Source of the DNA: Methylomicrobium agile
GTDB lineage: Bacteria; Pseudomonadota; Gammaproteobacteria; Methylococcales; Methylomonadaceae
Direction of reading: 5' to 3'
DNA length: 64,000 bases
Assembly: GCF_000733855.1 (NCBI RefSeq)
Contig: NZ_JPOJ01000001.1
Coordinates: 434,001 to 498,000, forward strand
The position numbers and the translations under genes were made by a program. Below the pieces are notes generated by a model, which saw nothing but the letters and a program-made list of their open reading frames with translations, searched no databases and had not been told where the DNA came from. This document shows positions 37,407-46,650 of the stretch, one piece after another; positions within the stretch are counted from its first letter, which is position 1, and each line of letters starts with the position of its first letter.

Positions 37407-39812
37407 ATGAAACCTTTTCATAAGCCGGGCGCACCCGGCACCACGGCGCGCAAATCCTCGAAAACTCCTCCTTTCATTCCGGCCGCGGCGCTAATGGTGC
37501 TGGTCGGCTGCGCGGCGACCAGCGTTTCGGAATTGAATGACTCCAAAGCGACGGCCGGTTACGATCCGAAAGACACCGACAAGCTGTTCGTGGTGGACTG
37601 CCTGTTGCCGGGACAGGTGCGCAAGCTTGGCGCGAAGGCGATGTATCTGACCGCGCGGCGGCCAATCCAGACCACCGCCGGCGACTGCGAAATGCGCGGC
37701 GGCGAATATGTCGCTTACGACCGCGCGAATGCGGCCACGTCGCTGAAGATCTGGCTGCCGCAGGCGCAGCAGGGCGATCCGGAAGCGATGGTGAAGGTCG
37801 GCGAAATCTACGAAAAGGGCCTCGGCGGGATGGCCGATCCGAAGCTGGCCGCCGAATGGTATTTGAAGGCGGCCGAGAAAGGCGATTCGCAGGCGCAGAT
37901 CAACCTGGGCTATCTGTATGAAAAAGGCCTCGGCGTCAAACAGGACAAAGCCACCGCGTTGAACTGGTACCGCAAAGCTTCCGGGCTGGCCGGTTCCGAT
38001 CTGCAGTTTTCGAGCGTGATCGAGGCCAATTATCAGCAGCAACTCAGCCAACTGCGCGAAGAATCGCAAGGCTATAAAGCGGAAGCCGAAAACCTGCGCG
38101 CCCAACTGGATGCCACCCGCCAGCAGCTTGCCGAGCAAAAACAGCAGTCGAGAACGATCGAACGGCAGCTCGACGAAACCCGCGGCCGACTGAAACAGGA
38201 AAAAGGCAAGGCCAGCCGCAACGAGGCGCTGATCCAATCGCTGCAGCAGGAAGTCGATACCAGGCAGTCAGACCTTAAAAACCAGCGGCAACAGGTTTCC
38301 CAACTGGAAAAACAGTTGAAGGAAGAAGAAAGACAAATCAAGAGCCGCCCGAAAACCCAGACGATCGCTCGCCAGGAAACGGTAGCCACACCCGATACCG
38401 AAGAGCCCGGACAGGTCGAAGAACCGCAAACCCAGGCTTCGGAAAGCCGGCTGGCCGAAATGGAAGCCCGCATGAAATCGCTCGAAACCGAGTACCAAGC
38501 CAATGCGGCGCATATCAACATGGAAGTCAGTACCATCGAGGAGAAGGCCGGACAAGCCGGCACGACGCAGGAAAAGCTGGCGGTCGAGGCGCGGCGCGGC
38601 AAATTGTCCCGCTCGAAGAGCGAACTGATCGCGCAAGGCCAGCAGATCAAGGAACTGAAAAATGCGATCGCGAATGAAAAGCGTAATCTGGCCCAGCCGT
38701 TGACGGTCGCGCAGGGAGGGCCGGCAATCGAAATCCTCGATCCGCCGGTCAAGTTGACCCGGGGCACGGCGCCGAGTTTCCGTCTGCGCTCGGCGACCAA
38801 GATCAAGGAAATTGTCGGCCGGATTTCGGCACCCGGCAGTTTGAAGAGCCTGAAGATCAATCAAATGACCGTCCAGCCCGACAAAGACGGCCTCTTCAAA
38901 TCCGAAATCGCGATCGCGTCGGCCTCGACCCCGGTCAAGATCCTCGCGACCGACCGGCAAAACCGCCGCAGCCTGATCGCCTTCAATCTGCTTTCCCCAA
39001 CCCAGACAGCCGCACAGACGTTCGACGAAGCGCCGGAAAGCACGATTTCAAGCACCTACCCGTCGGTCAATTTCGGCCGCTATTACGCTTTGATCATCGG
39101 CAACAACAATTATGCCAGCATGCCGACCCTGAACACCTCGGCCAACGACGCCAAAGCGCTGGATGAAGTGCTGCGCTCGCGCTACGGCTTCAAGACCAAA
39201 CTGCTGGTCAACGCGAACCGGCACCAAATCATGACCGCTTTCAACGACCTGCGCCAGAGCCTGACCTCCCAGGACAATCTGCTGATTTATTACGCGGGCC
39301 ACGGCGAAATCGACAAAAGCGACGAAAGCGCCTACTGGCTGCCGACCGACGCCGAACCGAACAATACCGCGAACTGGCTGTCCAGCTTCAACGTAACCAA
39401 ATATCTGAACGTGATTCCGGCCAGGCATATTCTGGTTATCGCGGATTCGTGTTATTCGGGTGCCATGACGCAGGGCGCGATCGTCCGCCTGCCGAAGGAC
39501 ATGCCGGAAGACAAGCGCGAAAAATGGCTCAAGTTCATGATGAACCGCAAGGCCCGCACCGTCATGACATCGGGCGGCGAGGAACCGGTGCTGGATTCCG
39601 GCGGCGGCAACCACTCGGTCTTTGCCAAGGCGCTGTTGGCCGCGCTGAATTCGAACAAGGGCATGATGGTCGATTACGAGCTGTTCCGGATCGTTTCCGG
39701 TCAGGTCAAAAAATCCGCCTCGATGGTCGGCTTTCAACAGTCGCCCGAATATTCCGCCTTGCAGCATGCCGGGCACGAAGGCAGTCCCTTCTTCTTCGTA
39801 CCTAAAAGTTAA
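37407..39812 (+). CDS. Caspase-like (peptidase C14) lipoprotein with Sel1 repeats
   Basis: 801-residue predicted lipoprotein. A basic N-terminus leads to a hydrophobic stretch ending in lipobox L-V-G-C (Cys35). Two Sel1-like repeats follow (DPEAMVKVGEIYEKGLGG, DSQAQINLGYLYEKGLGV), then a long Q/E/K-rich coiled coil (about 210-430), a beta-rich linker, and a caspase-fold domain from about residue 557 (YYALIIGNNNYASMPTLN). The catalytic dyad is present: His632 in YYAGHGEID and Cys682 in VIADSCYSGA. Such prokaryotic caspase homologues cleave after basic or acidic residues and serve in stress or death signalling. A PpkA-type kinase gene follows 18 bases later. The substrate is unknown. Confidence 0.88.
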   Translation: MKPFHKPGAPGTTARKSSKTPPFIPAAALMVLVGCAATSVSELNDSKATAGYDPKDTDKLFVVDCLLPGQVRKLGAKAMYLTARRPIQTTAGDCEMRGGEYVAYDRANAATSLKIWLPQAQQGDPEAMVKVGEIYEKGLGGMADPKLAAEWYLKAAEKGDSQAQINLGYLYEKGLGVKQDKATALNWYRKASGLAGSDLQFSSVIEANYQQQLSQLREESQGYKAEAENLRAQLDATRQQLAEQKQQSRTIERQLDETRGRLKQEKGKASRNEALIQSLQQEVDTRQSDLKNQRQQVSQLEKQLKEEERQIKSRPKTQTIARQETVATPDTEEPGQVEEPQTQASESRLAEMEARMKSLETEYQANAAHINMEVSTIEEKAGQAGTTQEKLAVEARRGKLSRSKSELIAQGQQIKELKNAIANEKRNLAQPLTVAQGGPAIEILDPPVKLTRGTAPSFRLRSATKIKEIVGRISAPGSLKSLKINQMTVQPDKDGLFKSEIAIASASTPVKILATDRQNRRSLIAFNLLSPTQTAAQTFDEAPESTISSTYPSVNFGRYYALIIGNNNYASMPTLNTSANDAKALDEVLRSRYGFKTKLLVNANRHQIMTAFNDLRQSLTSQDNLLIYYAGHGEIDKSDESAYWLPTDAEPNNTANWLSSFNVTKYLNVIPARHILVIADSCYSGAMTQGAIVRLPKDMPEDKREKWLKFMMNRKARTVMTSGGEEPVLDSGGGNHSVFAKALLAALNSNKGMMVDYELFRIVSGQVKKSASMVGFQQSPEYSALQHAGHEGSPFFFVPKS

Positions 39813-39830
39813 CTCGATTACGAGCCGTTT

Positions 39831-41456
39831 ATGAACGACAAAAACCCCGACGATGATGCCGATGATGTGACCCGGATTGCGCCGCGACCGCCTAATCCAA
39901 CGGCCGGCCAAGCAGCGGCTTCGGCAAGCGCGGCGGATACCCAGGATGCGAAGACGCGCTTGAGCGCTTCGTTCCGTACGCAGCCATCGGCCCCGGAAGA
40001 CGATGCGACGGTCATTGCCGCCGTCAAAACCGGGACTCAGCCGCCGGCGCCCGCAAACCCGCCGAATGAAGATGCCGAGACGATCGTCGTGAGTCCGGCG
40101 CCCGCTACGCCCACGCCCGCCACTTGGCGCACCGCGGCGATGGCCAAGACGCTGAGTTTTTCCACCGGTTCGCCCTCGGCGCCGCTGACCATCGGCTCGG
40201 TGATCAAGGACCGTTTTGTGATTAAGGAAATCATCGGCTGCGGCGGCATGGGCACGGTATTTCGGGCCACCGATTTACGCCGGGAGGAAGCGCAGGACGA
40301 ATCCCCGGATGTCGCCATCAAGGTATTGAACGAAGAATTCCGCCAGGACCCGGAGCTGTTTATCGCGCTGCAGCGGGAAACCAAAAAAACCCAGCAACTG
40401 GCGCATCCCAACATCGTGACAGTCTACGATTTCGACCGGGACGGCAGCAATGTCTTCATGGTGATGCAGATTCTGGAAGGCCAGTCGCTGCGCCAATACA
40501 TTCGCGAACAGGCGCCGGATGGCCTGCCCTTCAAGCAAGCCTGGCCGATCATCAAAGGGCTGGCCCTGGCCTTGGCTTACGCGCACAAACACAATATCGT
40601 CCATTCCGACTTCAAACCCGGCAACGTCTTCATCACGACCGGCGGCGACGTCAAAGTGCTCGATTTCGGCATCGCCTGCGCGGCGGCCCGTTCGGACCAC
40701 GACAAGACCGTTTTCAACGCCCGCGACCTGGGCGCGCTGACCCCCGAATACGCCAGCCTCGAAATGTTCGAAAATCAGCCGCCGGACCCGCGCGACGATA
40801 TTTATGCACTGGGCTGCGTCGCTTACGAACTGCTGACCGGCAAGCATCCGTTCGGCAAAATCGAGGCGCCGAAAGCCTACGCGGTCAATTTGCAGCCGCC
40901 GGCCATCCCAGGCCTGAAGCGGCGGCAATGGAATGCGCTGACGCATGCGCTCGCGTTTAAAAAAGCGCAGCGCACGCCCTCTATTCCTCAATTCATCAGC
41001 GAATTCGAACCGCGATCGAGGATCACCTGGATTTTATCGGCAATCACCGTGCTGGCGCTATTGAGCGCCTCGGGCGCTTACGTCTATCTCTACTACAATG
41101 TCGATCCCCTGGCCGACAAGGTCATCGCGTTGACGCCCGAACAGGAACTCAAAATCAAGGACCTGCTGGAACTCGCACAGATTCACTACGATGTCGGCTT
41201 CATCACCGCCCCTTCCGGCAGCAATGCGCTCTGGGCCTATCGGCAGGTACTCGAAATCGATCCATACAACAAAGCCGCCAAAGCAGGACTCGAAAAAATC
41301 GCCAACCTGTGCGAGCAACAGGCGGAAGAATTGTTCGCCCAAAACAGCATCACCGAAAGCATGGCCAAGATCGAAGAAGGGCTGGAAGCGGTGCCGAAAC
41401 ACGACGGCCTGCTGGCGTTGAAAAAGCAGATTCTGGAATTGGAAGGCCAACAATAA
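39831..41456 (+). CDS. PpkA-type serine/threonine protein kinase
   Basis: 541-residue membrane kinase. A disordered Ala/Pro/acidic N-terminus (1-125) precedes a kinase domain (about 126-395): glycine loop IIGCGGMGTVFRA, catalytic loop IVHSDFKPGNVF (HSD in place of HRD, near residue 258), VLDFGIA and LTPEYAS. One membrane helix follows (WILSAITVLALLSASGAYVYLYY, about 400-424), then a TPR-like periplasmic part. In T6SS loci, PpkA kinases phosphorylate the FHA protein TagH/Fha to switch secretion on; a TagH gene and a PppA phosphatase lie in the opposite operon here. Start ATG 18 bases after the caspase-like gene, so the two are co-transcribed. Confidence 0.88.
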   Translation: MNDKNPDDDADDVTRIAPRPPNPTAGQAAASASAADTQDAKTRLSASFRTQPSAPEDDATVIAAVKTGTQPPAPANPPNEDAETIVVSPAPATPTPATWRTAAMAKTLSFSTGSPSAPLTIGSVIKDRFVIKEIIGCGGMGTVFRATDLRREEAQDESPDVAIKVLNEEFRQDPELFIALQRETKKTQQLAHPNIVTVYDFDRDGSNVFMVMQILEGQSLRQYIREQAPDGLPFKQAWPIIKGLALALAYAHKHNIVHSDFKPGNVFITTGGDVKVLDFGIACAAARSDHDKTVFNARDLGALTPEYASLEMFENQPPDPRDDIYALGCVAYELLTGKHPFGKIEAPKAYAVNLQPPAIPGLKRRQWNALTHALAFKKAQRTPSIPQFISEFEPRSRITWILSAITVLALLSASGAYVYLYYNVDPLADKVIALTPEQELKIKDLLELAQIHYDVGFITAPSGSNALWAYRQVLEIDPYNKAAKAGLEKIANLCEQQAEELFAQNSITESMAKIEEGLEAVPKHDGLLALKKQILELEGQQ

Positions 41457-41473
41457 AAGCGCCTCGCGCAACC

Positions 41474-42310
41474 TTGAAGTCCATACCGCGACGCGCCCTA
41501 TTGCTTGGTTGCCTGACGCTGTGGCTGGCCGGTTGCGCGACTCCCGAAATCCGCCTGGACCGGGAAGCCGAACGACTGCATTTGATTCGGACCGTGGTCA
41601 AGGGCAGCGATTTTGTACATGTCGCCTATCTGAGTCGAACGCAGAACCAAACCGGCGAACTGCACGTCTACCTGGACGGCGACGGCTCGCCCTGGCTGCA
41701 TCACCGCTGGATTTCGGACAATCCGACCCCGCGCAATCCGCTCGTGCTCAGGCTGATGGCGCAAGACCCGATGCCCTCGGTTTATCTGGGCCGTCCGTGT
41801 TATCACGGCTACGGCGCGAAACCGCCCTGCTCCGCGGATCTCTGGACCGGTCGGCGTTATTCCAAAACCGTCGTCGAATCGATGACGGCCGCCTTCCGGC
41901 AAATCCACCGGTCATTGCATCCGCGCAGAACGGTATTGATCGGCTTCAGCGGCGGCGGCGCCCTGGCGATGCTGATGGCGGAACAACTGAATATTGTGAA
42001 CGGCATCGTCACGATCGCGGGCAATCTGGACCCTGACGCCTGGGCCAAGCATCACCATTATTCGCCGCTGACCGGTTCGGAAAATCCTGCCAGGCGGCCA
42101 CCCTTGCCCAAAAACATCTTCCAACTGCACTTGGCCGGCGAAAAAGACACGAATATCCCGCCGGATTTGATTCATCCGGCCGTACGGCGCCAGCCTTCGG
42201 CAAAATGGGTCGTCATCCCCGAAGCGGATCATGACTGCTGTTGGGAGAATCGATGGCATGCGATCCTGGACATGATCGCAACGCGTCCGGACCCGCCCGG
42301 CCCGGAATAA
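41474..42310 (+). CDS. Alpha/beta-hydrolase fold lipoprotein
   Basis: About 278 residues from a TTG at 41474; no ATG fits between the kinase stop and the signal sequence. The N-terminus (LKSIPRRALLLGCLTLWLAG then Cys) is a lipoprotein signal with lipobox L-A-G-C. The body has a serine-hydrolase nucleophile elbow VLIGFSGGGALAMLMA (G-F-S-G-G) and a late histidine in PEADHDCCWENRWH, consistent with a Ser-His hydrolase. The substrate (ester or peptide) cannot be inferred. It lies 17 bases after the kinase gene and completes a three-gene plus-strand unit, convergent with the FHA-transglycosylase gene. Confidence 0.75.
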   Translation: MKSIPRRALLLGCLTLWLAGCATPEIRLDREAERLHLIRTVVKGSDFVHVAYLSRTQNQTGELHVYLDGDGSPWLHHRWISDNPTPRNPLVLRLMAQDPMPSVYLGRPCYHGYGAKPPCSADLWTGRRYSKTVVESMTAAFRQIHRSLHPRRTVLIGFSGGGALAMLMAEQLNIVNGIVTIAGNLDPDAWAKHHHYSPLTGSENPARRPPLPKNIFQLHLAGEKDTNIPPDLIHPAVRRQPSAKWVVIPEADHDCCWENRWHAILDMIATRPDPPGPE

Positions 42311-42346
42311 TTCAGCCCTGCGAACCTGAACAGGTCCCGCCCGTTT

Positions 42347-44026
42347 CTAAACCGGCTTTGGTGTTTCCTTCAATAGCAGCGGCGGAGCGAATTTGAAACC
42401 GAAATATTTCGGATCTTCCCCGATCACCGCGGCCGAAAAGATATAGAAGACATAGTCGTAGGTTTCTTTCGGAATCTGGTATTGGCGGATGAATTTCCAG
42501 AAATTCCGGTCGCGCGGATTGTCGGGCATCTTTCTGATCATTTCCTTGACCCGATTTTGCCCGTAATTGTAACTGGCGATCACTAACAGGCCCGACGCCT
42601 GCGCCTCGGTCCCGTAGATCAGCTTTAAATATTTCGCTCCGGCCCGGGTCGCGCGGTCGAAATCGAAGCGCTGATCCTGCTCGTCGTATTCCCGGGTCGC
42701 GGCCAGCGGGCCGGATTTCAGCCCGAAATCCTCACCGGTCGACGCCAGCAGCTGCCACGCGCCTTTCGCGATCCCGAAGCGGGTTTCCGGGCCGACCGCC
42801 ATCCTGTCGTAGCCGCTTTCCTGCAACGGCAGATAAATGAAATGCGGCGGCAAGCCTTCCTTTTCCAGAGCCGCCAGGATCATCGGGGCATAACCGTTGC
42901 CCTCCAGCGCTGCCATCGCCTGCCCAATGCGCGGCGTGGATTGCCAGTACTTGATATAACGCTTGACTTCTTCGACGAAATCCTCGGGCAGCTCCAGTTC
43001 GCTTTCGCCGAACTCCCGGGCAACCCTGACGATCAGTTCTTCTTCGTAACGCGCCGGGCTTAGAAAACGGATACGCAGGGATTCCGCTTCCTTCACGTAC
43101 TCCTGGTACTTGACCTTCATCCGTTGCAGCCGTTTGCGCTCCTCCGCCAGCCGCAGGCTCTCCGCGGCGACTTTTGCCTGTTCGGCCTTGATGCGTTCCT
43201 GCTCGGCCTTCAACTTTTCCTGCGCGACTGTCTTGACCGTCTGTTCGAGCACTTCCGCGCTGGATTCGATCGTGATCTCGGCACGCGACAGGCTGACTTC
43301 GAGCGTTTTGATATCGTAAAACAAATCGATCGCCAGGGCGCGGGCATTGGACAGCGCGATCCTTTGATACACCGCCATGCCGCCGGCAACCAGAAACAGC
43401 ACGGCCAGAACCGTGATCCATTTATTGTATTTTTTGCTTCGGATCACTCGGTCTTCGCGAATCAGCGTCCGCACCATCCGGGTGTATTCGCCGGCATCCT
43501 CGGCCTCCTCCTGGGACATCAGCCGATTCCTGACCGCCTCTTTGGATAGATGGTGTTTTTCCGCGGCTTGTTGCGTCAGTGTGACCGAAGAAGGAGCCGG
43601 CGGCGTCGGAGCTTTGTTCGGGCTCGGTCCTTTGGCCGGCTCCCGCCCGGCCGCCTGAATTTGCAGAAAAATCTCTGCATTGCCCACCCGCACCCGAGTC
43701 GGCAGCGCCAATCGGGCTTTTTGCTCCATCCGTTCGTCACCGATAAAAACTCCATTCGCGCTATTCAGATCGACAAGCCACCATCCGCCCTGTTCCTGTT
43801 TCACTTCGAGGTGGTGGCGGCTTATGTCTCCGCTCTCCAGCACGACCGAGTTGTCATGCGCGCGCCCGGCGGTAAATCCCTCGGCAAAATGATAGTCTTT
43901 CAGCGTTCTGCCGGTGCTGTCCTGGACAAAGACCCGCAAACCGGAGCGGAATATCACGGTCCGGTCGGCGTCCTGCACGGCGGGCGGAGAGAGGGACGGC
44001 TTGAAAACGGTTTTATCGTCCTGCAT
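42347..44026 (-). CDS. FHA domain / lytic transglycosylase fusion protein
   Basis: 559 residues joining signalling and cell-wall cutting. An N-terminal FHA phosphothreonine-binding domain (about 30-135; FTAGRAHDNSVVLESGDISR, then DLNSANGVFIGDERM) is cytoplasmic. A transmembrane helix (KWITVLAVLFLVAGGMAVYQ, about 208-228) is followed by a periplasmic coiled coil (245-315) and an SLT-type transglycosylase domain (about 385-535). IYLPLQESGYDRMAVGP holds catalytic Glu403; IASYNYGQNRVKEMI is the typical later motif. Phosphorylation by the nearby PpkA could therefore recruit or control a peptidoglycan-opening enzyme during T6SS assembly; this is inference. Last gene of the minus-strand T6SS series. 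Confidence 0.85.
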   Translation of the reverse strand: MQDDKTVFKPSLSPPAVQDADRTVIFRSGLRVFVQDSTGRTLKDYHFAEGFTAGRAHDNSVVLESGDISRHHLEVKQEQGGWWLVDLNSANGVFIGDERMEQKARLALPTRVRVGNAEIFLQIQAAGREPAKGPSPNKAPTPPAPSSVTLTQQAAEKHHLSKEAVRNRLMSQEEAEDAGEYTRMVRTLIREDRVIRSKKYNKWITVLAVLFLVAGGMAVYQRIALSNARALAIDLFYDIKTLEVSLSRAEITIESSAEVLEQTVKTVAQEKLKAEQERIKAEQAKVAAESLRLAEERKRLQRMKVKYQEYVKEAESLRIRFLSPARYEEELIVRVAREFGESELELPEDFVEEVKRYIKYWQSTPRIGQAMAALEGNGYAPMILAALEKEGLPPHFIYLPLQESGYDRMAVGPETRFGIAKGAWQLLASTGEDFGLKSGPLAATREYDEQDQRFDFDRATRAGAKYLKLIYGTEAQASGLLVIASYNYGQNRVKEMIRKMPDNPRDRNFWKFIRQYQIPKETYDYVFYIFSAAVIGEDPKYFGFKFAPPLLLKETPKPV

Positions 44027-44144
44027 CGGATTGGCTGGCCGGGCCGGAGTAAGGAAACTTGGTGAAGGCGTTCAACGAAAATATTCGCCGGCGGAGGACA
44101 GGCATCATTTTGAAAATATCACTTCGATTGGACGGACCGAGTCC

Positions 44145-45578
44145 TCAACCGGTCCAGAAGCCACGCAAGGCCGCAGGCGGATCGGCAAGCGACTGAAACC
44201 TTGCCAGACGCGCGGCATTGCCGTTGCGGTGGCTCAGGAAGGGCATGATTCCGAGGCCAAGAATTTTTTCCGCTGCCCGATCGGTCAAATGCGTTTCCGC
44301 GCACGGCAACAGCGTTGAACCGCCGTCCTGTTTTAAAATGTACGCCGGCAGATCGTGGATTTGCAAGTCATCCCCAGGCCGCATCGCATCGCCGCGCCCA
44401 AGATAGGAACGACCCAACAGCAATGCGCAAAAAAAAGCCGGGTTACCCCATAAAAAGTCCGCATGGGGGTAAGGTTGTGCAGTCTCCTCAAACGCAAAAG
44501 ATTCGACCGGATCGGAATCGCCCCCGTACGGCAAGCGCAGCAGAATTCGGGGCAACGCCAAGCCAAGCCACGGAGCGATCGGCGTCTGCCGCAACGCCGC
44601 CCAACGTTTTTCCGCCTCCGGACTCATCTCGCTCCAGTCGTGAGGATCAGGCGATTCGGCCAGGACGCGGCACCCCAAAAGTCCGGAATCGGCCGCAGCG
44701 ATAAAGGGGCCGCCGGCCTGAGATGACACCAAGCCGCACGCCGCCAGCAAAGCGACGTCTTCAGGATCGCTGCCGAAGGTATAATTTCCGATTATCGCGG
44801 ACCAGGATTCCCCGCCGAACGAACCGGCGTTTTGCCCTGCCAGCAGGCGATACAAAGCGGAGCGGCTCAGGTTTTCCCTCGCAGCGCTTATCTCTTCGAA
44901 CAATTCATCCTTGCCGACATCCAGCAGATGCAACGAAAGATGCTCCCCGGTTTCGAGATTCGAAACCAATATCCACATCGCTCTCCAAGCCGCTTCGAGC
45001 GCCTGAAAATCCGGCCGATGCAATAACTCCCGCATTTTCACGCTCAACGCCTCGTCCGCCGCTTTGAGGTAAACGGCTTTGAAAGGCCCGGGGTCGGGCA
45101 CGATATACTGAGCCACGATCTGCTCGATATACCGGGCCGTAACCGATGCGCCTGGATTCTTACGGGAACCTTCAGGATGCACGGCGCGCCCTCCGATCAG
45201 GCGATCAAAGGTCGCCTGATCGTCTTCGGGTGGGGACGGTTCCCCGTCGGTTACCGGAGGCGCCGCAACTTGCATCAGGCCGCGCAACATTTCCGCCGCC
45301 TGCGCAAATGTCGCGTCGTCGTTCAGCCGCTTCCTGACGCGGGCAAGCTCCTGGAATATTTCGAGATTTCGGAACAGCGTATCGGGATGGAAGTCGTCCA
45401 TCTGCCGAAACGCGAGTTCCACGTCGGCATCGAGATGCAGGCGAGGCGCGATCCGCGCCATCACCGCATCGAAATTATCGATGTCCACCTGATGAATGAC
45501 GCGCTCGCCAAAACCTTGCCGCTTCGCTTCCCGTCGCATACCGGCCCCGCTGAAGTCGCCCAGGATCAGGATACGCAT
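44145..45578 (-). CDS. TssB/TssC-like T6SS contractile sheath protein
   Basis: 477 residues. The first ~110 resemble the TssB/VipA small sheath subunit (MRILILGDFSGAGMRREA, FRQMDDFHPDTLFRN); the rest resembles the TssC/VipB core (VTARYIEQIVAQYIVPDPGP, AWRAMWILVSNLETGEHLSL, and WAALRQTPIAPWLGLALPRI). Ordinary sheaths use two separate proteins of about 160 and 490 residues, so this is a short fused version, or a sheath-like accessory protein. It follows the TagF-PppA and broken autotransporter genes in the T6SS series. Whether it forms sheath or acts as a regulator or adaptor is unknown. Confidence 0.75.
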   Translation of the reverse strand: MRILILGDFSGAGMRREAKRQGFGERVIHQVDIDNFDAVMARIAPRLHLDADVELAFRQMDDFHPDTLFRNLEIFQELARVRKRLNDDATFAQAAEMLRGLMQVAAPPVTDGEPSPPEDDQATFDRLIGGRAVHPEGSRKNPGASVTARYIEQIVAQYIVPDPGPFKAVYLKAADEALSVKMRELLHRPDFQALEAAWRAMWILVSNLETGEHLSLHLLDVGKDELFEEISAARENLSRSALYRLLAGQNAGSFGGESWSAIIGNYTFGSDPEDVALLAACGLVSSQAGGPFIAAADSGLLGCRVLAESPDPHDWSEMSPEAEKRWAALRQTPIAPWLGLALPRILLRLPYGGDSDPVESFAFEETAQPYPHADFLWGNPAFFCALLLGRSYLGRGDAMRPGDDLQIHDLPAYILKQDGGSTLLPCAETHLTDRAAEKILGLGIMPFLSHRNGNAARLARFQSLADPPAALRGFWTG

Positions 45579-45587
45579 CGGCCAGTC

Positions 45588-46564
45588 CTAAAATTCGCTG
45601 CACACGCCGAGATTAATCGAGTGCTCGGACAGGTTTTCGCGTCCCACCATCGCTTCGTAAAACAGGAACGCAGAGAGCCCGTGCGTGAACGTCGCCGACA
45701 TGCCGGCGCCCAGGTTCGCATAGTTGCGGTCCGGGTTGTCGCTGACGACGGTAAAGACGTTCTGCGCGGGATCATTGTTGAACTGCCAGTTGACCAGTCG
45801 TACTCAAAGCCCAACTCCCGCTTCGTCGCATCCTTGTCGCCGGCATCGAAGTTGCCGTTCATGAACACGCCGAGCCTGTCGAGCGAGCTGTCCTTGTCGC
45901 CGCCGGCACCGCCGCTGGACTGGCCGGGGAGGCCTGCAGACGCCAGCAGGTTGGGACCGCTCACCCCGCTGACGATGAAGCCGCCCCAGTCGCTGTGGCG
46001 CAGCAGCATCAGCCGGTTCTTGACGTTGCGGAACTGCTGGTTGGCAACCGAGATCGCCAGCGTCGACTGCGCCAGCGCTTGATAGGGAGTCAATTGCGCA
46101 AGGGCCTCGAAATTAGTTGATTCGTTAGGCCCGCCAAAAAGGGCATTGGCACAGGTACTGGAAAGATCCAGCTCTGCCAAAGTCGGAAAAAATCGGGCCG
46201 CTGAAACTTCGGATTGTGAATTCTGATTAAAATATATGCTGCAGGGATTCGCGAAAGCCGACTCGATACTTCCCAGCGGGACCTCGGCCGTCAAAACCGC
46301 ATGCGCGGCATAACGAAGCAATCTGGGTGCACGGCAATCCGGTAATTGGCCTGAGGCTGAATTTTTATGAAGATTTAGGGTTGGCGTCATGTTACTCACA
46401 CTCTGTAATTGAAAATTGCCCATGACTGAAAATTTTATTGCAGGATCCGTCGGCGGTTGGCACGGTTTAAAAAGAAGTACGGGAACGGCAGGTAAAAAAT
46501 CCGTATCAAACCCAGCGTCCGCCCCCATCCCTCCGTCAAAACCGGCGTCCGTCAAACATTTCAA
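45588..46564 (-). pseudogene. Autotransporter remnant with lost central barrel
   Basis: The N-terminal part reads in one frame (LTPYQALAQSTLAISVANQQ, VKNRLMLLRHSDWGGFIVSG, KRELGFEYDW). Near 45790 the frame breaks, and the last 65 residues continue in another frame: FNNDPAQNVFTVVSDNPDRN, YANLGAGMSATFTHGLSAF, ending INLGVCSEF before a TAG. The C-terminal phenylalanine and the strand pattern are those of a type V autotransporter beta-barrel. About 150 residues of barrel normally lie between the two parts, so there is an internal deletion plus frameshift. The upstream sequence has no good signal peptide. It sits inside the T6SS series between TagF-PppA and the sheath-like gene. Confidence 0.75.
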
Positions 46565-46650
46565 TTAGGTTTTCTTGCCGAATTCAAGCTTTATTAAAAC
46601 CGTAAAGCTCTTTAAATTCACATACATTAAACCCTTTCTTAAAGAGTTTT

